From Pararge aegeria (Eukaryota; Arthropoda; Insecta; Lepidoptera; Nymphalidae): a stretch of DNA of 64,000 nt. A program made the translations under genes and the position numbers. Each line of letters opens with the position of its first letter. The stretch's first letter is position 1. Below are positions 34,715 through 45,409 of this stretch, piece by piece. The stretch is taken from NCBI RefSeq assembly GCF_905163445.1, contig NC_053200.1:6262001-6326000 (forward strand). Direction: 5' to 3'. Below the pieces are notes generated by a model, which saw only the letters and a program-made list of their open reading frames with translations, was not told the origin of the DNA and searched no databases.

Positions 34715-36810
34715 CATACAAAATTATAATCATGTGACTCCTGTCTCTTTAAAATTTACGCGTCGTAGTAGCTTAGGTACTATGCGCGTTTTGCTCTTTT
34801 AGATTCATTAGGGTTGTCACAAGTAAACACTCGGTATGGATAAATACATATGCTTCTTTTAATAATTATCGTAGATTACTTTCACGCAGTCGAATAAGAA
34901 AACGTAGGTAGAAAATCTCACACTAGGCAATATGTTTTTCGTTCCTGACGGAGTTTCCACAAGCGCATGTTTTTTTTTTTTTAATTATTCCTTGGCATCC
35001 CTAAAAGTCTCAATAATCGGGTTACGCCCTTATTTTATACAGTATTATTATCTCGCAACCCTTAGACATTCCCTAAATATGCAGCCCAAAAACAATTTAA
35101 ACGAATCGTTCCAAAACATTCAAATAGTTGACCAGCATTCAATTAAATTATATTATTATGACATAATTGTTTAACAAAATAGTTTTAATATTTATATAAT
35201 ATATAATATTTAAACTCTAAACCATTCAATATTTCCAAATACAATGGTACCTACGTTCTGTTTCTATTAATCTAACCTACAAACCCTTTTATACAATAAA
35301 AAAATAGATACAAATATTAGCTACTCTCGTAGAAGTGTAACGGAAGTTATATAAATACATATAATTACAAAATTTACTACGTCATAATATGTGAACGACT
35401 TGCAGCATTCTAAATTGACTTGATTTTTAGAAACATTTTCTGCAACGCAATTTTTTATCAATAATCAGTATTGATAACAATTCGCGAATCGTTTCTCTCT
35501 ATCTATTGTATTTTTATCTGAATCCCTGGTAGATTTCCTTATTACGACAAGCTTTTCATACCCGTTTGTATTATATACAACTTTATTATCTTTGTCTGCT
35601 GCACTGACAGTAAAATTGGGTAGCCAAAAGTGCGATATGTTAACAAAAGATTATTATGTTAAATTTCCAAATAACACGTTCAACTCGATCAGCAGAAATC
35701 TACATCACCTGTCAGCGTTGATCGATTGTCAACTTTGACAGCTATTTTAGCTTAATCTTTCAGAAGGCGAGTGTTACAAAACTTTTTAAACTGTTATTCG
35801 GTAATAACTAGCTAAAATTCACACAGCTTCAGATTTCTGTTGGTGTACTCCTAGTAATTCCGTTTTATTTATCCACATACAAATTACACAGGAAACTAGC
35901 AAAGTCACTTTTTTCGCTGCCTATCGCTTAAATATATGACGATGCGAAATAAAAAAAGAAATGCAATTTTCTAGTCTGATCGACTTGAGAACGCATAAAA
36001 TTCGATATATAAAAATAAATGTTTGCAATGTTTTTTATACTTTTACTTTTTCATCGATGTTTACCGACTCATCATCCTTTGTAAGGTAGATTGTCACTGT
36101 ACTCTCAATAAAAGATTTGCACGGCCCCAATCGCAGTAATTTTCAAGTATCAAAACTATATTACGTCAAAGCAAAATGATCCTAATAATACTCTTATTAG
36201 AGTCGAAAATTCTGTTCTTTAACAAACGTTCTTCCAAGAGCGCTGGCTGTAGACGAATTTGAGCTTTTACACAAGGTTATACGTTTCATTTTAAACTGTT
36301 GCGATACTCAATAACTAGTGTACGAGCGTATCAATTAACCGATATCAAGCTAAGGACAGGTTATCATGATCGGTATTAAGCAATACATTGACCGATAACT
36401 GAGAACTTGATATCGGTTTATTATTAAAGGCCAACGATTGCGTGCATCCAAATCTTATACGGATACTAATAAACTTGTTTAACCTAGGCAATATTTATTT
36501 GTTCTAACGTGATTGTTAGATTTATCTTGACCCGCTATGCACCTCAACCGTTTTTTTACTCACTGGACCTGTAAAAAAACATTTACTGTAATAGGACGAA
36601 CGTGTAAATTGGGTAGCCAAAAGTGCGATTAGTTAACAAAAGATTATTTTGTTAAATTGCCAAACAACACAACTCGATTAGTAGAAATCGAACTGTAATA
36701 ACAATGTACAGCGTCACATGCAAAATTAAAATCATGTGACACATGTATTTTTCTTAGGTACGCGTCTCGTAGGTTAGTACTATGCGCGTGTCACTTTTAG
36801 GGTTGTCATA
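34715..36810. repeat. Region bounded and divided by two direct-repeat pairs
   Basis: Block alpha (ataatcatgtgactcctg...tactatgcgcgttttgctc, about 34729-34830) recurs at about 36720-36810. Block beta (aaattgggtagccaaaagtg...agattattatgttaaatt, about 35612-35700) recurs at about 36607-36690. Both pairs are direct. On the right the two blocks are about 30 bp apart, on the left about 800 bp. No gene was found between them. A satellite-like segment (tttcacgcagtcgaataaga...aacgtaggtagaaaatctc) lies at 34878-34928. Confidence 0.6.
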
Positions 36811-36854
36811 AATACATAAATCCCATAACACATACTTAAGCATGGGCTTACGCA

Positions 36855-37137
36855 GGGGGTGGGCAGTGTAAGCTTATAGCAAAGTCCTATCCGATCTCCC
36901 GAATCGGCTTCTACGCGACCACGTCTTTGTCGGTAATGTGGTAGCTAGCCACAACCAAAGCCTCTCACTAGACCAGATCAGAGAAAATTCAGAAGTTATA
37001 AATTCCCAAGTTCCTCCTGCCGAGGATCGATCGATCGATCGTTTGGGACCACCCACTTAGAACCACAGAGCTGCACCGCTGCGCCAGAACATTACAAACT
37101 TCATGATTATTAAAAAAAAAAAAAAAAAAAAAAAAAA
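36855..37137 (-). mobile_element. SINE family C, near full length, next to a poly(A) tract
   Basis: Read on the minus strand it starts gcgcagcggtgcagctctgt (tRNA-like head) and continues with ctgaattttctctgatctgg and ggctttggttgtggctagct. On the plus strand a run of about 25 A residues follows the head side (about 37113-37137). It ends about 35 bp from the FKBP8 stop codon. Confidence 0.7.
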
Positions 37138-37173
37138 GAAGCAAATTACTTTATATCGTAGTGGATGGAAGCA

Positions 37174-40100
37174 TCATTGTGACTGCATCTTGTACCGGTA
37201 CACCAGCACTGAAGCGACGCCGACGAGGAGGCTCAGAAGGAAAGAGCCCCATACAAACATCTAAAAGGAAAAAAGTTTTAATATATATATTGTAGTCGTA
37301 TTTGCGGTTATAGTCTAGTGATAGTCTGCGGCTTCATGGGTGGTCATTAAAACCTGCATGCCTGATAGTTCTACATAATGTTCGCAAAGGTTTGTTGAGT
37401 CCATCGATCCGCAATGGGCCAGCGTGGTGGCCTGAACAACTTCTCACTGTGGGGGGGAGACCCGTGCTTTGTGGGCCGGTAATGTGTCGATATTATGATT
37501 TTATACTATAAAAAGCGAGTGCAACCGCGGGGCAACAACTAGTTCATTCATACCTTGGCTCTGGACGGTTTCTTATCTGGAGACGGTTTTGATTGGTCAC
37601 TAGTTCCCAGCATCCTCTTGGCAAGTCTTCGTTCAACGGATCGATCCCTTGTAGCTTTTTGCTCGCATTTGGAAAGTTCTTTTCGGACTCCGACGTCGTC
37701 GGGGGCTGCGCTGGCGGCCGCGCGGGCAGCTTCTAGGGCTTCGGCGTTACGCCCCATGGCGGTTAGGATGCGCGATTTGCGGTACAGTGCTTTAGCGTTA
37801 TCGGGCTGGCAGGTTAGAACTCGCGTAACGGCCTGCGAATTATGAATGTATGCAAGTATGAATTAATGATTATATTCTTTTATATACTCCCATCCCGAAG
37901 CTAAGATGGTGATGGGCCGGGAATATCGTAAGAGGACAGGATATATTGAGCAGGACATTAATGTACTCGCAATCGAGAAACACTACTCTAAAGTGGAGTG
38001 GGTTCCGATGCTTCAATATTAATCGTGTATACGGTTTTTGTATGTTCTTACTTCTATGGTATTCATGTGTATTTTTCATAAAAATATTCATTAGCGATCA
38101 TGGTACCCATAACACAACCTAAGCTTACTTTGGGGCTAGATGGCGATGTGTGTATTGTCGTAGTATAATACATATATATTAGGGTGGCGCAAAAAACAAG
38201 ACTATTTTTTTTTTAGTCTCACGTGATAAAATATCAGTTTTCGATGTTTTGATGAGCTGTCTCCAAAGGACATCTCAAGAATTGCTTTGCTAAGAATTTT
38301 TTGTTTAATTCAAAAATCTTAAAATTAGTTTTTTTTTTTGAGCTGTCCCCTCATTTTTTTTTACGTGAGACTAAAAAAAATAGTCGTTATTTTGCACCAA
38401 CCTAATATATATTATAAATATAAATATATATATTTTTTAATTTAAATTACCTGCAAAGCGGCGTCATAAGCGCCTGCCTTCAACTGCGCAGCGGCCATGT
38501 TGTTGTGAACTCGCAAGCGCTCTTGTAACAGCGCGTGCAAGGCGTCAGTGGTGTGAACCATCTCCCCGTTGGGAGTGGGGTCGGTAATGCCCCCTTCACT
38601 TTCGTCGAGCACGTCAAGGGCTCGTCGGTACAACTGCACCGCTAACTGAGCTTCGCCACGGCCGTACCACCAGTTGCCGCGACACCGACGACGTATCCTA
38701 TAGTTCAGACAACAATTTTTTTTTTAATCCACTAATAGTTCGCCCTTGACTGCAATCTCACCTGGTGTGATGCGGTCTAAGTTGCTAGCGGGCTAACTTT
38801 TTAGGGACTATGGTAGTCATATAATCTAATCGGGTTTTAACGCGACATTGCACCACTAAATCGCTTAGCGGCACGTCTTTGTCGGTAGGGGGTCACTAGC
38901 CACGGCCAAAGCCTCCGACCAGACCAGACCAGAGAAAATTCAGAAATTACAAATTCCCAAATTGCCCCTACCGCGGATCGATATATCATATCGCTAGTTC
39001 CGCCAGGGAGGTTGTCAAAAATCAAAGTCAGGTATCATCAACATTGGTATTTTTTAGTACCTAGTAGAGTTTTTGTAAAGCGCTGATAGAATAGTGGATA
39101 AGGCTTCGGCTTTCCTCTCTTGGATACAGAGTTCGAGCCCAAGCACTACTTGACCCAAAAACGCACATAACTCCGAAAATTCGGAGTTATGTGCGTTTTT
39201 AATTAGCTTTTAGAAAAAAATTTGTTAATTTTTTTGTCAAATTAAGTTTACACGCCGCTTTGTCAATGCTATGTGCACTTTTCATTGTCGTGCATATCAG
39301 TCCGTGTTTTTGTGTGTGTGCTATGTTTAAAAAACGTGTAATATGCATGTTGTGTTGTTTAATAAATAAATAAATAATTTAAGCAGTTTAAATACTTATC
39401 ACTTGCATTAAACGATGAAGGAAAACTTCGTGAGGAAACCTGCATGCCTGAGTTCTCCATAATGTTCTCAACGGCGTGTGAAGTCTACCAATCCGCACTT
39501 GGCCAGCGTGGTAGAGTCCGGGATAAACCCTTCCCATTATAAGGGGGGACACTACAAGGGTAAGATGGGAACTACAAGGTAAGGACAGTTTAAGTGTTGA
39601 AGACCTAGGAAACCTCTCTATAGGGGATATCCTGAGGTTCACAAAAGAGACTGCTAGATTTCAGGGGGGGATGCTGCCGGGACACCAGTAAACCTGTGTC
39701 TGAACATGGGGAATAGGGTGGAATAGTCCTTACAGAGGTCCGATCACCCGTCTGGCGTCCCCTCTATAAATAATAAAAGGGGGGGGGGGGGGGGGGGCAC
39801 GAGTTTTACTCTGTTTACAGCCGATGGTCATTCAACTACCATCAGGTGGGCCTACCATCTGTTTGTTATTTTAATAAAATAAATAAATATACTATGACAA
39901 TACACACATCGCCATCTATCCCCAAAGTAAGCGTAGCTTGTGTTATGGTTACTAAGATGACTGAAGAATATTTTTATGAATATAATACACATAAATACTT
40001 CTAATATACAGAGAAACACCCAGACACTGAAAAACATTCATGTTCATCACACAATCATTTTTCTAGTTGTGGGCAGGGTCGCTGCCCACAGCGCCAACCG

Positions 40101-43100
40101 GCTGTCCGTTCAATGTCAGTTCAATAATAAGTTAAAAAGAAATAATTTAAAGAACCGAAACAGGGACGAAGTCGCCGGCAGCAGCTACATCTTTAAAAAC
40201 TTCGATTTTCAATAATTGAACGAAAATTCCCTGTTCTATGCTTAAAGTTACTATAATGTAACAGTAAATAATAATAATATTATTATGCAAGGAAGTAGAT
40301 AAAATATACAACCTTGAATCAAATGTATGTCAAACCAAATAAAAATTCAATGCTACTTCTTTAACCTACTTAATGCCCAATCGCGCTTATATTTTGACGA
40401 AATTATATATGTTGTGATTTAACTTGTGTATGTAGGGAGATTCTAGATTAAACTCAAAGTAAAAAAATAAATTTACGTGTATAATTCGACGTCCACCAAT
40501 CTGTACTGGGCCAGCGTGGTGGACTACGGCCTAAACCACTTCTCATTGTAGGATATACGTAATGGTTTTATGTGATGATGAAAGGTCGATCACGCCTATA
40601 TTCTGACGAACTATATACCGCAGTTCATGAACTTGCCTATGTAGTGATATCCTAGTGGCTTTGGCATCAGCATTATCAACACCTATGCCTTGGTTGAGCA
40701 TGCTAAGCCAACAGTCCCAGTTATATTATCACTAACATGACGCAATAATAATAGGTAAAGCTGTGTAATTTCCAAAGAGTTACATTTTTTCCAATATTTA
40801 AACAAATGAACCCAACAAAATATATATATACATTCAGTCGCAATTTCGCATTTATAGTATTTATTGACGGCCGATTGACGTGGTGGGCAGCGATCCTGCT
40901 TCCGAGTCCAAGGCCGTCGTTTCGATTCCAACAATTGAAAAATGTTTGTGAACATGAAAGTTTATCGGTGTCTATGTGTTTATCTGTGTATTATAAGTAT
41001 TTATGTATATTATTCATAAAAATATTCACCAGTCAATTTAGTATCTGGCGATATGTGTACAATCGTAGTATATTTATTTATTTACACTACGTCACTACGT
41101 CAGACCATGTCGCTGCCGGTCCGCAAAAACCTTTGGTCCTACTGAAAATCAGCGTTGTAGCCTTGGCATTTACTGCCATGGTGCTGCGGCACAGAGCTGA
41201 GTAGGTGACCAGTTGACCACAACGAAGCAACATACGCCAAAATTTTTTTTTTTTTCTTTTTCTCTGTCCTCTTGTAGTATGTTCTAATTTATTTATTGTG
41301 GTTAATACATATTTATTATTATTATTATTTATTTTTGTTTATGTTGTCTGAGAGACTATAATATAGATTATAGCCAGTCTTACCCGATTTCCATTCTTTC
41401 AGCGATAGGCAAAGTATCATGGTCGGGTTCCTCGGTCCAATCGTGCAACTCCAGACGTGCTTCAAGCCACGTGTCGCGATCTATAGTTGCTCCTTCATAC
41501 TTAGGTCCATCGACTTCGCCAACCAAGCCGAGGCTCTCGCCTGGTTTTAGGCCAATATCTCCATAGGCGAACCTAGGTGCTATTTGTAACCGGCACGCTT
41601 CACCTTTGTACATAAGTGTTAAAGCTAAGTCCAATCCTTGGAGTACCTGAAATTATTTAATATTATCATTTAACCAGACATAGTTTATATAGACATCTGC
41701 ATGGTAAGTAATAAATACTTTTCAACCATTAATAATATAACAACCAATAATAGACATTATCTTTATCATAGTAGAGTGAATAGGCTTTTTGCGTGCTCCA
41801 ACCTAGACCTCATCATTGCTTTCTAACGGGCATGATTGTCGTCAAACGCTGGCCTATCGTTAATAAAAAAAAAAAAAAAAAAAATATTTTCAACATTGAA
41901 AATAGTTAATTATAATAATCTCTTGCAAAGCCATTCAAGCAAAGCCATAGATACAATTAAAATACAATATCGAATTCAAATTAAAAATGCAATATAAATT
42001 GACTAGAATGGCATGTCAAATTATAAAAAAAATTATGCATGTAAATATGTATTATGTATATTATTATCTAGTTTTGTAACATTGCATTTTACAGTCGAGG
42101 CGGTATTAGGGGCATGAGCTAAAAGCACTAAGGGTGCCGAAAGTGTAACAAGTAATGTACCTAACGCGTTTTATACGATGATTTTCCTCACTTGCGAAGA
42201 AAATAGGGGATAAACCACTCCACTGTATTAAATCTTTTTAGGCAGCTCTCTAGATTTTGGGCGAAACAGGTTTTTCATTCGCGATTAGTGCCTCGATTAT
42301 TATTACCAGCGGAGTAAAATCCAATATAATTGCTCTACTTTCCAATTTAAATTGGACTTTTAAAATTATTAACAATAGACCCAAATTCAAAAATATTAAC
42401 AAAATATTAATCAAGGAAAATGGCGCGATAACTTTGTTTCGCGCGCTAAGGTAAACCGACATACAGCCAGCATCGTTCGCTACTATAATCAAAATATAAT
42501 AAACGGAATATTTTCGTATCTTATTGTACATACAAAAAGGTTTAAGATGTAACTAGTTACGAATTCTGAATAATTTGATAAAATTAAACATTCATTTATC
42601 ATAATTGAGAAGGTAAAAATATTTGTTCATTTGTAAATGCTAAATATTTGTTATTTTAACCTAAAACCTCTTTGATGTTAAAAAAACCAATCTGTATTAC
42701 CCTGCTAAATTAAAAGTGGTCCATTTTCATGCACATAAGTTGCTTTAAGGTGCAAACTAAACTTTAAATAAACCAAGCATGTCTAATATCTTGGTTTAGG
42801 AGCCTTGTATCAATGAGGTTCTTTAGATGCTGATAAATATTATTGTCATCTTATCATTACCATATTTACCAATTCACTAGCATGTACAATTTTTTTATGT
42901 AACATACATTTGTACTCATCATAAGTGCCATCTATGGGCTTATTTTAATAAAGAAATATTTTTCTTTGGACTCTACAAGGCTACACTATTAATATGTGAT
43001 ACTGTATAGAAGCAGGCGTTACTTTGCGGAAATCCATGATATATTATAAAAATTAAGCTTAATTTGCTATACTCCGCGAAAAGCAGGAGAATCTGTGTGG

Positions 43101-44875
43101 TGTAATTTATAATTTCTTCAATCCTTATACTCCACACCACACAGATCCTCGGCAATACACCCTCTACGCACGTTTCGCTCCGAAATCGGAGCATCATCAG
43201 GAGATGTTGACTTTACAATGAATAATTGTTAAGTGAAAAATTCGAAAAATTCGAATTTTGGAGTATAAGGATTGAAGAAATTATAAATTACACCACACAG
43301 ATTCTCCTGCTTTTCGCGGAGTATAGCAAATTAAGCTTAATTTTGATAATATGTGATACCTTAATATCTAACACAGTGGTTTGATATTTGAAACTTGGAT
43401 TTTTTCTATTCTATTTAAAGTATTAATAACATATTATCTCATTGAATTAACATTATTTCTAAGGTTGTAAATATTATTTAAATAAATAATATCACTTTGT
43501 TAGAAAAATTCATACTCACTTCATTGTCTCCCAAGTAAATTTTGACATGATCCCTTTTCTCAACAATGTTTTGGGTGCCATCTCGCAATTTAAGTTCATA
43601 GCTGATCCTGCATATATCACTTCTCTGAGGTCTCGACCCGTTCGATTCATCCCCTGATTTAATGAACTATAACAAAATAATTACACATGGTCAACCCACA
43701 GAAATAAGTGCTGTTAAAAACTATATACATAAAAATAAAAGGTAGAAATGAATATGTAAATATACTTAATATGTTTAATTTATTTTGAGACATTTACAGG
43801 GTTTATTGAAAAGGGTTACTACCTTTACTATGGGAAAAAACATTGTTTATTTTTCAAACTTTCACTGGAAACATCATCCTCCCATCTCAATAATGGGTAA
43901 CCTCTTTTTTTTTCTAGTCATTTTTCTTTTTCACTCATGAATCCCATATTTTTATGGTTACCAATTAAACTTTTTTCTTTTATTGTTTAATAGTATATTC
44001 CCAATAAGATACTTATAAGAAAATTTTAAATTGCTTTCAAATTAAGTTATTAGGGCAACAGAACTATACCACTATCAGGGAACATTATTTATATATGACA
44101 GGCTATTTATTCAGCACACAGCTCAGCAAAGTTTTCTACTGGCTTCCTTCACAATACCATTAGGTATTTGAAGCTGAACACTTATTATTACTGAATGAAA
44201 AATAGCCCAAGCTATTTCTGGATAAAATAGCTTCCTACCAATGAAAGAATTGTAAAAATTACATTTTAAGCAAACAAATAAACCAATCTTTTCACAATGC
44301 TATATTACTATAGCAGACATTAATATTAAAATAAAAGTCTTATAAATAAATACATGTAGAAAAGGGAAAGGGCTCTAATTTTTGTGCATTCTTTTAAGTT
44401 GGTGGTTTAAAAGGAGGAAATAAATAATAATTTAATGTTTTAGGCAATGTAGCAGGCATTTGAATTGAAGCCTAAAGATCATATTATATATGTATATTAC
44501 TTCCTATTAAAGGTTTCTTTGTAAATAATTACTAACTTTATATGACAAAAAAATATCTCTAATAAATTGTTTTATAGTTCATATAATAACAAAACTAGGA
44601 AAACCAAAAAATTTTAGGATTTTATAGAAATCAAACTACATTTATATTGTAAATTTTCCATTGGACAGAAATAAGGTTACCTTTTTCAGTAACGCCCCTG
44701 AACCTAACATGTCCTGCCACTCATCAGCTGGTTTATCATGTTCTCCGTGGGTCTTTTCTGCCGCAGCCGCTTCAGCAAGTTTAGCTTCTTCAATCTCATG
44801 GGCAGCTGCCGAAGCCAAGTCCTCAAACGAACTGCTCTCAGACTTATCGACCAAAGTACGTCCCCCTTCACTCAT
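37174..44875 (-). CDS. FKBP8: FKBP8-like membrane-anchored peptidyl-prolyl isomerase/co-chaperone, complete
   Basis: FKBP8 (FKBP38) is a tail-anchored FKBP-TPR protein of mitochondrial outer membrane and ER; it binds Hsp90 and client proteins. Minus-strand coding exons: 44875-44681, 43666-43520, 41646-41384, 38697-38451, 37832-37554, 37260-37174, all in phase, giving 405 aa (human about 412). Residues 1-65 are acidic with an Ala-rich helix. The FKBP domain (about 70-190) includes CRISYELKLRDG, KIYLGDNEVLQGLDLALTLM and GEACRLQIAPRFAYGDIG. The TPR region (about 200-350) contains GNWWYGRGEAQLAVQLYRRA, LRVHNNMAAAQLKAGAYDAA and AKALYRKSRILTAMGRN. The last exon encodes the hydrophobic anchor FVWGSFLLSLLVGVASVLV (about 379-397) and a YRYKMQSQ tail. 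The tail anchor points to FKBP8, not FKBP4/5. Confidence 0.92.
37314..37500 (+). mobile_element. SINE family B, internally deleted
   Basis: A tRNA-like head (gcggttatagtctagtgata) runs directly into the 3' half (ttaaaacctgcatgcctga, gggccagcgtggtggcctga). It lies in FKBP8 intron 5, about 50 bp from the exon at 37554. Confidence 0.75.
38063..38168 (+). mobile_element. SINE family A, 3' fragment
   Basis: Only the body with ggtacccataacacaaccta and ggggctagatggcgatgtgt remains. It abuts the mariner-type MITE at 38179. FKBP8 intron 4. Confidence 0.75.
38179..38405. mobile_element. mariner-type MITE, 227 bp, TA target duplication
   Basis: The ends ttagggtggcgcaaaa and ttttgcaccaacctaa are mariner-type inverted repeats flanked by TA (38177-38178, 38406-38407). 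The arms continue inward (gactattttttttttagtct and its mirror agactaaaaaaaatagtcg). No transposase. FKBP8 intron 4. Confidence 0.8.
38735..39010 (-). mobile_element. SINE family C
   Basis: It contains ttgactgcaatctcacctgg, tagcgggctaactttttagg, gcggcacgtctttgtcggta and accagaccagagaaaattca. It lies in FKBP8 intron 3 close to the exon at 38697. Confidence 0.75.
39075..39155 (+). mobile_element. SINE family B head fragment
   Basis: A tRNA-like start (gcgctgatagaatagtggat, aaggcttcggctttcctctc) with a B-box-like gagttcgagcccaagca. It is followed immediately by the palindrome at 39157. Confidence 0.55.
39157..39200. repeat. Perfect 21-bp palindrome, 2-nt centre
   Basis: The arm 39157-39177 (aaaaacgcacataactccgaa) is mirrored exactly at 39180-39200. 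The sequence is the cgcacataactccga segment of SINE family B, duplicated in inverted orientation. Confidence 0.85.
39390..39545 (+). mobile_element. SINE family B, 3' half
   Basis: It contains gatgaaggaaaacttcgtga, gaaacctgcatgcctgagtt and ccaatccgcacttggccagc. It lies in FKBP8 intron 3. Confidence 0.7.
39779..39797 (+). repeat. Poly(G) run of 19
   Basis: A run of 19 G follows aataaaa in otherwise AT-rich DNA; its length may be affected by sequencing or assembly. The preceding 39546-39778 is unrecognised and unusually GC-rich (gggggatgctgccgggacac). Confidence 0.8.
39876..40110 (-). mobile_element. SINE family A, B-box region deleted
   Basis: It has ccatctatccccaaagtaag and gtgggcagggtcgctgccca then cagcgccaaccggctg. 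The segment between B-box and A-box is shortened. FKBP8 intron 3. Confidence 0.8.
40490..40590 (+). mobile_element. SINE family B tail fragment
   Basis: It contains cgtccaccaatctgtactgg, gccagcgtggtggactacgg and aaaccacttctcattgtagg. Confidence 0.65.
40865..41085 (+). mobile_element. SINE family A, diverged
   Basis: It starts gacggccgattgacgtggtg with a decayed B-box (gtttcgattccaac) and a shortened 3' body. FKBP8 intron 3. Confidence 0.75.
41647..43051. other. FKBP8 intron 2, mostly unique AT-rich DNA
   Basis: There is a loose palindrome around 42257-42450 (centre near tccaatttaaattgga; ends gcgaaaca / ttgtttcgc), possibly a decayed MITE, and a poly(A) stretch at about 41865. No exon was recognised between 41647 and 43519. 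Confidence 0.4.
43052..43341. mobile_element. Family E MITE with 82-bp perfect terminal inverted repeats
   Basis: Positions 43052-43133 and 43260-43341 are exact reverse complements (attaagcttaatttgctata ... ccttatactcc). The core carries a short hairpin (gctccg...cggagc on the minus strand, then gaaacgtgcgtagagggtg). Related pieces lie at 21298, 53221 and 63150. It has no coding capacity. FKBP8 intron 2. Confidence 0.88.
43700..44680. other. FKBP8 intron 1, AT-rich
   Basis: No repeat family or exon was recognised. Confidence 0.4.
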
Positions 44876-45000
44876 CTGCAAAAGCAAACAACTCGTGATC
44901 TGCCCTCGTAACTTTACTACGTAACGAACCAGTTTTACATTTCACTGCTCCAGAACTAAGTCACTATTTACGCACATAAAATTCACTATATAATTCGAAC

Positions 45001-45409
45001 ACTTACCTTTTCTATGTTCTAATATCACAGATGTATTGCTTTATACTTCGTTTCAAAATATAAACAAATTAACACATGACATATACAATAATGGAATTGT
45101 TTTAGTAATGTATGGTCTTATGTGTGGTACTGTGATGACAATTCAACTTTCTGAATTGGATTTTTTTATTTGTTGATATGAATGTTGAATGAAATTTTAC
45201 CAAAAATAAAGTTTTTTTTTTATGCACAGAATATAATATGCATAAGGCTAAATGTGTAAGACTTTATTACCATAGACAGACATTCTGTACTAGTTCTGTA
45301 CGAACAAGACAAATACAGTTGACTTATTGACATTGACATTTAATTTTGATAAACAGTGGTTTCAGGTTTGCCTTTTTGAAATTTTTTAATTAATTAAAGG
45401 GACTAAACT
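45001..45409. promoter_or_regulatory. Shared head-to-head promoter region of FKBP8 (-) and Cdk5 (+), with FKBP8 non-coding exon
   Basis: The FKBP8 start codon at 44875 is directly preceded by a splice acceptor (gcttttgcag then ATG). A donor (aaaag g then gtaagt) lies upstream, with the last exon base at 45007, so a short 5' UTR exon probably starts just to its right. The Cdk5 start codon is at 45410. Both transcripts must therefore start within about 400 bp, in opposite directions. No TATA box stands out. The UTR exon and bidirectionality are inferred from splice sites and layout. Confidence 0.55.

Noticed and set aside
37555..37845. 96-codon plus-strand frame over FKBP8 exon 5
   Set aside because: Antisense shadow of a GC-rich coding exon.
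42250..42531. 93-codon hydrophobic minus-strand frame
   Set aside because: It lies in FKBP8 intron 2 over a palindromic AT-rich segment, with an antisense frame of similar length; likely repeat-derived.
44661..44924. 87-codon plus-strand frame opposite FKBP8 exon 1
   Set aside because: A shadow of the real minus-strand exon; it runs across the splice site and shows no family.
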